The notes beneath the pieces were generated by a model that saw nothing but the letters and a program-made list of their open reading frames with translations, was not told the DNA's origin and ran no database searches. A stretch of 64,000 bases of DNA from Rugalucina vietnamica (Eukaryota; Mollusca; Bivalvia; Lucinida; Lucinidae): NCBI GenBank assembly GCA_964017185.1, contig OZ024878.1, positions 4,774,151 through 4,838,150 on the forward strand, written 5' to 3'. Positions 23,047-32,734 of the stretch are shown piece after piece. The translations under genes were made by a program, and so were the position numbers. Position 1 is the stretch's first letter. Each line of letters starts with the position of its first letter.

Positions 23047-24010
23047 TTCTTGTCTGTTGCTTGGCCCACCGGGGTCCAACTGATGTTTTTCTTTAGCTCC
23101 GGAGCTAGTAAGTTATTTGGCGCCCAGGGATCTCCATCGTCGGGCAGCTTACTGAATCTGTGAGTCCTGGTTTTTGATTCATCAGGATGTTTATCATGAT
23201 TTATTTGTTTGTTCTTGATGATTCATTTACTAGTTAGAGATTCACCACGAGGACCGAAGAACTAACTAAATGTTATGAACCACTGCAGAAGCTGAGGGTG
23301 AGGTTACGGCCGTGTAAAATCGATTTAAACCCGCCAGTAACTTTGTGTTACTGATCGTTCCAAGTCGATACTTCTGTGGTGGTTCTTTTTAATTTATGTC
23401 TTGGTGTTTAAAATATTTTTGTGCTGTTGGCGCCTTATGTATGTTTGCAAATTTTTAGTTAAGTTAAGGTAACTGAGTGGCCACCTATTGGGAAAATAGC
23501 TGCTCATTCGGCTTACGAAGTGTTTTCATGGTATAAGTGCCTGATTGTTAGTTTGGTTTTTTCCCACCTTGGTTTTTGGAGTGGGAGTCTTTTTCTGATT
23601 GCGCCTTTTCCTGATCTTTGCCTACTTGTACTTTTTTTATATCAGAGTTCTTGTGGTTGTGCCGTGTGGCGGCCCTAAAAAGTCTCCCCGTACATCCATT
23701 TAATGCTCTTATTTTTCCAATCCTCAGGGATTGCTTGCAATCAGTTTGTATTTTCCTATCTCTAACTACCACAACTCTTCGATACCGTATTGAAGGTCAT
23801 TAGTTGACCGTCACTCGTATCTCGTTGTATAAACGATTCTTACGTTTCTATCCATAGACTTGTATTAGACATGGACCTGAGATGTGGGCTTCGGTTATAC
23901 CTTGTTCTTTCATTTGAGAGATTTTGCATTACGATTAAGTGCATTATTTTTTCTATAACCGGTATGTGTGTCGCGCTTCTTTTGGCAGTATCAACACAGA
24001 ACTCCCAACT

Positions 24011-24884
24011 ATGACTATCACAAAAAGATTAGGAATTACATTAACTCCCCTTAGGTTGCATGCCGCGTCTACTGTACGGATTCCTCGTTCAACTAACAAT
24101 TTTCAAAATTTATTACCTACTGTTAGGGTGACACCTCTTAATTTATTTTCGGCATCTACTGTTAATCTACACGGAGCTTCTAATTCTAATATGTTTCGTA
24201 ATAATCTTCAGATAAGGTTATCTCCACTTAAATCACCAATTTTACGTAAATATATTAATCCGTTCAAGAGACCTGGAATGTACCCTAGTATTTCTAACTG
24301 CAATGCCAAGAAGTGCAACTGTTGCAATCATTTATGCTCTAAGACTACTATCACTTCATCTGTGAATGGTAGGACATTTTCAGTGGTTAATGATTCTGAT
24401 TTAGACTGAAAATCAATGGATCTTGTATATGTTCTTACTTGAAATACAAACAATTGTGGGATGCAGTATGTTGGACAAACTTGTCGAACTTTGCAAAAAC
24501 GATTTGGTGAGCACTATCGTAGAATCAGAAAGCCCAAAAATAATGATACCTTTCTGTACCAGCATTTTAAGCGCACTGGTCATTCTCCCAATAATGTTAT
24601 AGTTCAACCAGTGGAAAAAATCTCATATGATGAAAATTCTTCTGTTAGATTCAAAAACATCAAACGATTTGAAACTGAACTTAAATGGATAAAATTATTG
24701 CAAACTCCCTTTCCACTGGGATTTAACGACAACATTTACCATGAGGGAAATATTTCCAAAATGCCCGATTTTGATGTACTTACACTTTCAGAGTCTCGTA
24801 AACGTAAATCTAGATCTCATGGTATACGGAAAAAGGGTAATGACAAACGTAAACGGTGCGCTACAATGAAATTGAACACTTCCC
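24011..24884 (+). CDS. Naiad ORF part 1: zinc-binding linker and GIY-YIG endonuclease
   Basis: Read from ATG 24011 (MTITKRLGITLTPL); an upstream in-frame ATG at 23939 is also possible. A Ser/Thr/Asn-rich N-terminus leads to a cysteine-rich segment (NCNAKKCNCCNHLC), then the nuclease with MQYVGQTCRTLQKRFGEHYR (the YVG half of GIY-YIG, the catalytic Arg region) and later HF...TGH histidines of the CCHH finger typical of Penelope endonucleases. It cuts target DNA to prime reverse transcription. The frame contains TGA at 24407-24409 and 24440-24442, both exactly where relatives have Cys (about 11 residues apart, then NNCG). Otherwise it is open from 23939 to the insertion at 24885. The TGAs are either selenocysteine codons or two inactivating mutations at Cys codons. 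Confidence 0.8.
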
Positions 24885-25612
24885 TTAAGGACTTATGGGT
24901 GGTCACTGTATATACATAATTGAAGATTTACCTGTATAAAAAAGCATTGTTTATTTTGTCAACAATGCTACATTCTTTAGCATGCTTTATCATGGGACTA
25001 TTGAATATGTTGCAAATACATGGATTTGTGTATACATGATTGTGGAATGAGTGTTCAGCTCAGAGCAAGTGAGTCATTTTTCAGTTACTTCCGGGTTGAA
25101 ATCGTCGGACCCATTTTTCTTAGCTTTTTGAAAAAAATAAGACAGATTTCTCGATGTAGTCATTGACTTCAATCATATAAGAACCTGAAACAAAAGGCAT
25201 GTCATCTTTCAGCAAACAATAAGCGCACACGAGCCGCCCCAAGTTACCCACTTTCAGAATTTTTCAGAAAAATATGTTTACACTATCTTTTCCGAGAGAA
25301 ATACATTTCCATGACCCCAAAATAACCCTTTATTTGTCAGATTATGTATCCTAGACATTTAGGCTTTGCGTAATTTTTATTCAAATGCATTCCATTTTCC
25401 AGGAAATGGGTCCCACGAAAACCAGTTACATTTCCAATTTTACACCAAGCTATTTAAAATTTTAAAATAATAACTATATTGAGTCATTCCTAGAATCAGT
25501 GACGTCTATTAGCAATAAATACACATCCTCATTCGATTGAAAGATTCAAGAAAACAGCAGATTTCTGTTTTACATACCCCACCCACTCATGTCAATATTG
25601 ATAAATCCTTAA
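24885..25612. mobile_element. TTAA-type MITE inside the Naiad ORF
   Basis: Bounded by TTAA at 24885-24888 and 25609-25612, with short inverted ends GGACTTAT and ATAAATCC. A second copy is at 39391-40109, also between TTAA sites, sharing almost the whole length. Removing one TTAA plus the insert (724 bp) puts the flanking Naiad frames in register. TTAA duplications are typical of piggyBac- and Kolobok-type transposases; none is encoded here, so the element depends on one elsewhere. Confidence 0.8.
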
Positions 25613-26109
25613 TGTTTTAGCTGTTAAACTAAGGATTCACGGTCGACATCCAATGCTGTCTTATCTTAGTTCTCTGCCTATTGCTGTATTACGTTCCTTG
25701 GACACAGAGGCTAATAGATTTTACGATAGAAATCATCAAATGTATGACGCTGCACTGTTAACAAGATGTTATACCCAGCATGCTCTTCGTCCATTTATCG
25801 ATTCCGAATCTAATCACATTAGAAGTTTTATTAAAATTCCTTTCATTAATAAAGGAATTGACTTTATTGATTTACCAAGCATATTCCAGGATAAATCAGT
25901 GATACAGTCTATACCTACGTACTTCCAAAATTCAGAACCTCCTATTATTTGTTACAAATATAATAAACCAATCAGAAATACTATTTTTAATTTCAATAAA
26001 CTTGTTTCTGATCTTGATATCCATGCTAATACTCCTAAGTCTTGAGATTGTAAAGATTCAAAATTTGTTTATCAACCAGCCGGACATATAGTTACTGGAA
26101 ATTTAAAAA
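25613..26109 (+). CDS. Naiad ORF part 2: linker with CxC motif
   Basis: Continues in frame from part 1 across the MITE. It includes HGRHPMLSYLSSLP, a fingers/N-terminal region (YTQHALRPFIDSES), and the linker DCKDSKFVYQPAGHIVTGNL just after the TGA at 26043-26045. In Naiads this linker has a CxC motif; here the first position is TGA and the second is TGT (Cys), i.e. TGA-Asp-Cys. The segment joins the endonuclease to the RT. Its frame breaks in the A-run 26105-26110, where one fewer A would continue into part 3. Confidence 0.75.
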
Positions 26110-28113
26110 ATAATTTCGGATTCTAGAATTCGCAAAATTGTTTCTAAAGGTCCGAAATATAGATTCCCATCATACATCAATTTCGATAAATGTAGAGAGG
26201 AGATTGCATCTGCATTGAATGATTTCGGTAATCGATGGTTTAAACGAGAGGGTGTTGAGGATAATGCTCTTAAAGAATGGAAAAGAAGTATCTTCACTAT
26301 CGTGGATAAACGTATACAGTTTTATTCACAAAATACTAATCTTTTACCTCCTAAACCTAAATCGTCATTTAGGCATTTGAAGCAGGGTATCCAAGAATTT
26401 CACAGAAAGTATGTCTTGGTTCCGGCAGACAAAGCCGCAAACTATGTTGTTGTTTGTAGGCTTCACTACGTTAACACCTTAAAACAGGAGCTGGATGGTA
26501 CCAGGGCTTATCTGGAGACAGATACTGATGAGGTGTCTGTAGTAAATGCCCACTTAAACGATTTACCTGTTAAGTTTTCTGTTTGTGTCAATGAAGGCCA
26601 AGACAAACTTCCTACGATGTATTGGTTACCTAAGCTTCACAAAAGACCATACAAAGCAAGATTTATTGCAAATTCTAGCTCTTGTTCTACTACTGAACTT
26701 TCTAAATTATTAACTTCCTGTCTTACTGCTATCAAATCTCATGTTATAAGATACTGTGAGACAGTGTATGAAACTTCAAATAAAAATTGGTTTTGGTCAA
26801 TAAAAAATTCTGGTGAGGTGCTCAATAAATTGAAGTGTAGAGGGTTCCGTGCGACGAGCTTGTCCACATATGATTTTTCTACTCTGTATACAACTTTACC
26901 ACATAATCTAATTAAAGAAAAACTTCTGGATTTGATAGAGTGGACCTTCAAAAGGGCATTAAAAAACTATGGTTCACTTTATTTGGCATGTAATGACAGA
27001 AAGGCTTTTTTCACTTCCTCTGACCAAAGTCGGTATACACTTTGGTCATGTCAGAATGTGTGCGACGCCTTATCCTATCTCCTGGATAATATTTATATTA
27101 GATTTGGGACCAAGTTATACAGACAAATTGTTGGAATTCCGATGGGTACAAATTGCGCACCTCTCGTAGCTGATTTATTTTTATACTGCTATGAAAGAGA
27201 TTTCATGGATTCTCTTAACCATGATAATCAAGCTGATGTTATCGAGGCTTTTAATTCCACTTCTAGGTACCTCGATGACCTTTTGAACATTGACAACCCT
27301 TATTTTGAAGGTATGGTCAATCAAATTTATCCATCTGAACTACAGTTGAACAAAGCCAATATCTCGGATACCGAAGCCCCCTTTTTAGATCTACATCTTT
27401 CTGTTGCAAATGGATTTGTTTCTTCTAAAATTTATGATAAGCGCGATGATTTTGATTTTGATATAGTAAATTCTCCGTTTTTGGATGGTGACGTTCCTCG
27501 TCGTGCTTCTTATGGTGTATACATTTCGCAACTCATTAGGTTTGCTAGAGTCTGCAATCATGTTACAGACTTCAACGCTCGAAATAAATCTTTAACGGCC
27601 AAACTTCTCCAAAAGGGCTATCGGTATCATAAACTTCGAAAAACCTTTTCTAAATTTTATCGTAGACACTATGAATTGATTTCCAAATATAATGTTGGGT
27701 TAAAGACGCTTTTAAGTGAGGGTCTTTCGGAACCAGAATTTTATGGTGACTTGGTTTACAAATTTAAGAAACTTATAGGAAGTAATGATTTTTCTTTTCA
27801 GTTTAGAAAAATCATAACACGTTACAGACGTATAGGTTATAACTTGAATGTTATGCGACAGTCTGCATGCTTAGTTTTTAACCCAATCACGGTTGATAAC
27901 TATGCTGCCTTCTTTAATTGCACGCCGGTGGGTCGGGCGTCAGACTATGATGGCGCCGACTTAAAGCTATTCATTTTAGTTGGTTGGGGCCGGAGCTCCT
28001 TGTCTGTTGCTTGGCCCACCGGGGTCCAACTGATGTTTTTCTTTAGCTCCGGAGTTAGTAAGTTATTTGGCGCCCAGGGATCTCCATCGTCGGGCAGCTT
28101 ACTGAATCTGTGA
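26110..28113 (+). CDS. Naiad ORF part 3: reverse transcriptase
   Basis: The frame is open from 26110; the first ATG (26215) gives 632 residues, but true translation would come from upstream. Residues counted from that ATG: PADKAANYVVV at 70-80, LPKLHK at 138-143, RFIANSS at 149-155, motif A YDFSTLYT at 219-226, motif B GIPMGTNCAP at 307-316, motif C RYLDDL at 351-356 with the catalytic aspartates intact, then a basic thumb (TRYRRIGYNLNVMR). It copies the element's RNA at the nicked target. Compared with the truncated copy and the 63-kb copy, two bases are missing after SD, so translation runs about 60 residues into what is normally untranslated tail. Confidence 0.9.
   Translation: MISDSRIRKIVSKGPKYRFPSYINFDKCREEIASALNDFGNRWFKREGVEDNALKEWKRSIFTIVDKRIQFYSQNTNLLPPKPKSSFRHLKQGIQEFHRKYVLVPADKAANYVVVCRLHYVNTLKQELDGTRAYLETDTDEVSVVNAHLNDLPVKFSVCVNEGQDKLPTMYWLPKLHKRPYKARFIANSSSCSTTELSKLLTSCLTAIKSHVIRYCETVYETSNKNWFWSIKNSGEVLNKLKCRGFRATSLSTYDFSTLYTTLPHNLIKEKLLDLIEWTFKRALKNYGSLYLACNDRKAFFTSSDQSRYTLWSCQNVCDALSYLLDNIYIRFGTKLYRQIVGIPMGTNCAPLVADLFLYCYERDFMDSLNHDNQADVIEAFNSTSRYLDDLLNIDNPYFEGMVNQIYPSELQLNKANISDTEAPFLDLHLSVANGFVSSKIYDKRDDFDFDIVNSPFLDGDVPRRASYGVYISQLIRFARVCNHVTDFNARNKSLTAKLLQKGYRYHKLRKTFSKFYRRHYELISKYNVGLKTLLSEGLSEPEFYGDLVYKFKKLIGSNDFSFQFRKIITRYRRIGYNLNVMRQSACLVFNPITVDNYAAFFNCTPVGRASDYDGADLKLFILVGWGRSSLSVAWPTGVQLMFFFSSGVSKLFGAQGSPSSGSLLNL
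27945..27997 (+). promoter_or_regulatory. SECIS-like hairpin at the Naiad ORF end
   Basis: ATGA (27947-27950), 12 bases, AA (27963-27964) in the loop, 28 bases, GA (27993-27994). Arms GGCGCC/GGGGCC and ACT/AGT can pair. In the 63-kb copy the stem is better (GGCCCC with GGGGCC) and the 3' core is TGAG. SECIS elements recruit SBP2 to decode UGA as selenocysteine. The spacing fits eukaryotic SECIS rules; the fold was judged by eye only. It is unusual in overlapping the native stop codon. Confidence 0.5.
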
Positions 28114-28338
28114 GTCCTGGTTTTAAATTCATCAGGATGTTTATCATGATTTATTTGTTTGTTCTTGATGATTCATTTACTAGTTAGAGATTTACCACGA
28201 GGACCGAAGAACTAACTAAATGTTATGAACCACTGAAGAAGCTGAGGGCGAGGTTACGGCCGTGTAAAATCGATTTAAACCCGCCAGTAACTTTGTGTTA
28301 CTGATCGTTCCAAGTCGATACTTCTGTGGTGGTTTTTT
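28114..28338 (+). other. Naiad 3' untranslated tail
   Basis: Matches 23162-23358 of the truncated copy. It contains a second possible stem-loop (CATTT...AGTTAG with CTAACTAAATG, 28170-28217) followed by TTATGAACCACTG. No coding sequence. Confidence 0.7.
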
Positions 28339-31300
28339 AGCTCACCTGAGCCGTCAGGCTCACAAGGTGAGCTTATAGGATGGCCATGATCCGGCGTCCG
28401 TCCGTCCGTCCGTCGTCCGTCCGTCCGTCGTCCGTCCGTCGTCCGTCGTCCACCATTTTCAAAGATCTTCTTCTCTGAAACCGCTTGGCCAACCAAAGCC
28501 AAATTTTACATGAAGCATCTATGGGAAGGGGGAACCAATGTATATATAAATAATCCAGGTCACATGACCAAGATGGCCACCATGCCCATATATGGTAAAA
28601 ACCCTTCAAAAATCTTCTTCTCCGGAACCGGTGGATTGATTTCAACGAAACTTGGCATGAAGCATCGATGACTCAAGTACTACAATGTATATATAAATCA
28701 TGACCTTGCGGTGACCTTGACCTATTTTACGGCAAGGTCAACATAGGTCGCCAATGCATTTGAATGGGGAAAACTTTTAAAATGTCATTTAAAGTGAAAG
28801 TCTTGCAGGAAATGGGCAGTAGGACTGAATATTAATGATTCTGAAAAAAATTGGACCCCAGGGGCTCATATGCCCGGTAGCCGGACAACTCGGACCCAAG
28901 ACAACTCGGACCCTTGGTATTTTTCGGACCCAAGACGAATCGGACCCAAGCCTGAGACAACTCGGACCCATTTTTGAGACGACTCGGACCCAAAAACAAG
29001 GACGACCATGCAAACAGTTTCTATTTTATTATGTAGATAAAACTTGTATAAAACACACATACTTGCTAAAATCATAATGCAGCTCATGATGTTATTTTGT
29101 GTAACCTGGGTTATTGAATATACTTGAACATTTGGTAACTACTTTGATATGATGCTTCTGTGATAATATGTTAAGCAAAATGCATTTAATTGAGTCATTT
29201 ATCTGTAATAACGCAGCTCATGGTGTTATTTTGTGTAACCTGGGTTACTGAATTTACTTGGACATTTGGTGACTACTTTTTTTTTTTTTTTTTCCGAAAA
29301 CAAAAAAAAAAAAAAAAGCAAAATAATGCATGACATTGAGTCATTTATCTTTAATAATGCGGCTCATGATGTTATTTTGTGTGACCTGGGTTATTGAATT
29401 TACTTGGACATTTGGTGACTACTTTGATATGATGATTCTGTGATAATATGATAATAGTGATGTTTCAATATTATCAACTTTTTACAATACACAAAAACTC
29501 ACCTGTATGCACAAATGACACCTCAACTAAGTATCTCGATTCATTCGATAATTGTTTATCAATCACGACTTCTGTAATCGATAATCGATAAGCGATAATC
29601 AACAAACAAATTATTATTTTTATTTAACAGAGTGTATTTGGGATTTGAGTGGTAAATATGATAGACACTGATGACTTAAGTTTTTAGATACGGTGCAGTG
29701 TACTGCCTTTCAAATAAAACATAATTTACTTGGCTCGCAAATTTTGTGAGTCTTCATCGCATATGTTGTACAGACGGTACTATCACATTTGACATTCAGA
29801 TCAGACATCGTCTTAAATCACTTTTGGTCACTCTTCACAAATTTGCAGAAAACATAAAAGTTAAAAACCAAGTTTACGCAGTTAAAATGCATACAACTTT
29901 AAAAATCATAAACCAATGTTTAAAATAAATTAAAAGTCTAAAACACATCCATTCTAAAACCATTGTGTTCATTCGTTGCATTGAAATTGGTAGTTCCGTT
30001 ATACATGCAGTTGCGTAATAAAGACTGCTTACTCGTCTTATGAGTTTTATAAACATTTAAGATAATGCACTAGGTCATTTGTAGCCACGAACCTCTCGGC
30101 CCCGGGGGATTTATGATCGCGTCCGTATATCGTCCGTCAGCAAGGGTCCGATTCGTCTTGGGTCCGAAAAGGTTTGGGTCCGATTCGTCTTGGGTCCGAA
30201 AAGGTTTGGGTCCGAGTCGTCCCAGAAATTTTGGGTCCGAGTCGTCTTGGGTCCGAGTTGTCTGACATTCATATGCCCCCACCCCGGGGCAATATACATG
30301 TATATTACCATAACATTCAAACATCATCTCCTCTGAAACCGCTTGGCCAATCAAAGCCAAATTTTATGTGAAACATCAATAGGAAGGGGTAATCAATGTG
30401 TATATAAATAATCCAGGTCACATGGCCAAGATGGCCGCAATGCCCATATATGGTAAAAACCCTTCAAAAATCTTCTTCTCCAGAACCGGTGGATCGATTT
30501 CAAAGAAACTTGGCATGAAGCATCGATGGCTCAAGTACTACAATGTGTATATAAATCATGACCCTGTGATGACCTTGACCTTTTTTACGGCAAGGTCAAC
30601 ATAGGTCGCCAATGCATTTGAATAGGGAAAACTTTTAAAATGTCATTTAAAGTGAAAGTCTTGCAGGAAATGGGCAGTAGGACTGAATATTAATGATTCT
30701 GAAAAAAATGGACCCCAGGGGCTCATGTGCCCCCAACCCCGGGGCAATATACATGTATATTACCATAATATTCAAACATCTTTTCTGAAACCGCTTGGCG
30801 AATCAAAGCCAAATTTTATGTGAAGCATCTATGGAATGGGGGAATTAATGTATATATAAATTATCTAGTTCACAGGACCAAGATGGCTGCCATGCCCATA
30901 TAAGGTAAAAACCCTTCAAAAATCTTCTTCTCCGAATCTGGTGGACCGATTTCAAAGAAACTTGGCATGAAGCACCAATGGCTGAAGTACTACAATGTGT
31001 ATATAAATTATGACCCTGTGGTGACCTTGACCTATATTAAGACAAGGTCAACATAGGTCGCCAATGCATTGGAATTGGGAAAACTTTTAAAAAGTCATTT
31101 GAGGTGAAAATCTTGCAGGAAATGGGTAGTAGGACTAAATATTAATGATTCTGAAAAAAATGGACCTAAGGGCTCATATGCCCACACCCGGAGGCAATAT
31201 ACATGTATATTACCATAATATTCAAACATCTTCTCCTCTAAAACCACTTGGCCAATTGAAGCCAAATTTTATGTGAAGCATCTATAGGATGGGGGAACCA

Positions 31301-31735
31301 ATGTATATATTAATAATCTAGGTCACATGACCAAGATGGCCGCCATGCCCATATATGGTAAAAACCCTTCAAATATCTTCTTCTCTGAAACCAATAGATT
31401 GACTTCAATGAAACTTGGCGTGAAGCATCCATGGCTATAGTACTACAATGTATATATAAATCATGACCCTGTGATGACCTTGACCAAGTTTATGGCAAGG
31501 TCAACATGGGTTGCCCATGCATTTGAATGGGAAAAACTGTTAAAATGTCATTTGAAGGGAAAAGCCAGTAAGAAATTGGCAAATGGACAGAATATTGATT
31601 ATTCTGAAAAAAGAAAACGGCCCAAGGGCTTCATCTGCCCCTGCACTGGGGTTAAATACCATAATATTCAAACATGTTTGTTGGTATATGCAGCAGACTC
31701 AGGTGAGCGTTTACAGGACCATTGGTCCTCTGGTT
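28339..31735 (+). mobile_element. AGCTCACCTGAGC HINE-like element in the Naiad tail
   Basis: Starts AGCTCACCTGAGCCGTC with its hairpin partner, then GTCCGTCCG repeats, and ends with AGGACCATTGGTCCT and CTGGTT. The flanks rejoin the Naiad tail as in the uninterrupted copy at 23358. The body is about four units of roughly 450 bp (marker AACTTGGCATGAAGCA at about 28650, 30510 and 30960, variant near 31410). The first unit is split by a foldback-like element. Insertion into a T-run fits Helentron-type behaviour. Confidence 0.7.
28867..30278. mobile_element. foldback-like element II with perfect 9-bp duplication
   Basis: Element 28876-30269 (1394 bp) is flanked by CATATGCCC on both sides (28867-28875, 30270-30278), and the uninterrupted host repeat has this word once. 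The left arm is an array of words like GACAACTCGGACCCAA (28884-28997). The right arm is the inverse, TTGGGTCCGAGTCGTC (30146-30262). The interior has three partial direct repeats (marker TTATTTTGTGTAACCTGGGT at about 29091 and 29226, variant at 29373), a poly-T/poly-A stretch, and no gene. A 9-bp duplication is usual for foldback and Mutator-like elements. Confidence 0.85.
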
Positions 31736-31985
31736 TGTTTTATGTCTTGGTGTTTAAAATATTTTTGTGCTGTTGGCGCCTTATGTATGTTTGCATATTT
31801 TTAGTTAAGTTAAGGTAACTGAGTGGCCACCTATTGGGAAAATAGCTGCTCATTCGGCTTACGAAGTGTTTTCATGGTATAAGTGCCTGATTGTTAGTTT
31901 GGTTTTTTCCCACCTTGGTTTTTGGAGTGGGAGTCTTTTTCTGATTGCGCCTTTTCCTGATCTTTGCCTACTTGTACTTTTTTTC

Positions 31986-32304
31986 TATTTAAATAATTGT
32001 AGGTCTAGTAAATGTTTTGCAGTATCTTTTGTTTCTTTCCTGCCTGACATTTTTGAATTGGGGTTTTCAATTTGATCAGTTTCTAGACCTTCTATTCTTA
32101 CATTTTCATCAATGGTATGCCTGAAATAGTACTTGTTGCTTGGTACTGGGTGGTGTTTTGTGTTATCCATGTTTCAGTCAGCAGTGAAGAGTATGGTGTG
32201 TGCGTGTGTGTTTTGTCAATTTATTAACTGTCATTTCTCTTGGGGACTTTGGGGATATGATTAGTTAAAGTGGTCCTAAAATGACCATCTACTTTGAAGT
32301 CACA
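31986..32304. other. no gene seen
   Basis: AT-rich sequence after the Naiad end. No exon or repeat recognised. Confidence 0.35.
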
Positions 32305-32570
32305 TAGAAACGGTAAAAGTAGGCAGTGATCAGGAAATGGGGCAATCAGATTGAAAAACCGAGGCTGGAAAAGACTAAATTGACAATCAGAGAACTCACT
32401 TGTAAGCCGAGTGAGCAGGTATTCTCCAATAGGGGGCCACTCAGTTACACGAACTTAACCAAATACATGAAAAAAAATACATAAGGCGCAAACAGCACAA
32501 AATTTCAACTCCAAAACATAAAACAGTTTGAACCATTACAGAAGTATGGCCTTGGAATGATCAGTAATAT
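32305..32570 (-). mobile_element. Naiad terminal fragment, inverted
   Basis: Complement of the 23370-23640 tail (GATCAGGAAATGGGGCAATC, GGCCACTCAGTTAC, GGCCTTGGAATGATCAGTAA). It lies tail to tail with the main copy, 320 bp away. Confidence 0.75.
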
Positions 32571-32734
32571 AAAATTACTTACGGGCTTAAGAGAAAATAG
32601 GCAAAAGTGACCTTTGATCCTTGAACTAGAGGTTACGTGTATTTAGACTGGCCAATGGGATTTTGAAAAATTATGTTTTTCTTTTTCATTTTCCACTATA
32701 GATCTTTTCTTCTTTTTTTCTTTGCTTTGCTTCT

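Larger units (their letters stand above)
22121..23639 (+). mobile_element. truncated Naiad copy forming the left pseudo-LTR
   Basis: From TCCTATCTCCTGGATAATAT onward this is nearly identical to 27073-28340 plus 31736-31985 of the main copy: the C-terminal part of the RT, the 3' untranslated part, and the terminal segment ending at a T-run. Directly downstream the main copy's unique 5' part begins. A 5'-truncated head-to-tail neighbour of this sort is the usual pseudo-LTR arrangement of Penelope-like elements. Confidence 0.85.
23640..31985 (+). mobile_element. Naiad (Penelope-like) retroelement with nested insertions
   Basis: Domain order is N-terminal GIY-YIG endonuclease, CxC-type linker, C-terminal reverse transcriptase. 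This permuted order defines the Naiad/Chlamys branch of Penelope-like elements; canonical Penelopes carry the endonuclease at the C-terminus. The 5' unique part begins at 23640 after the truncated tandem copy, and the tail ends at about 31985 after TTGTACTTTTTTT, matching 23639. Interruptions: a TTAA-flanked insertion (24885-25608), one extra A (26105-26110), and a HINE-like element (28339-31735) in the tail. In-frame TGA codons at conserved cysteines suggest a selenoprotein. Confidence 0.85.

Noticed and set aside
24413-24607. Minus-strand open frame over the endonuclease
   Set aside because: Shadow of the plus-strand GIY-YIG coding region.
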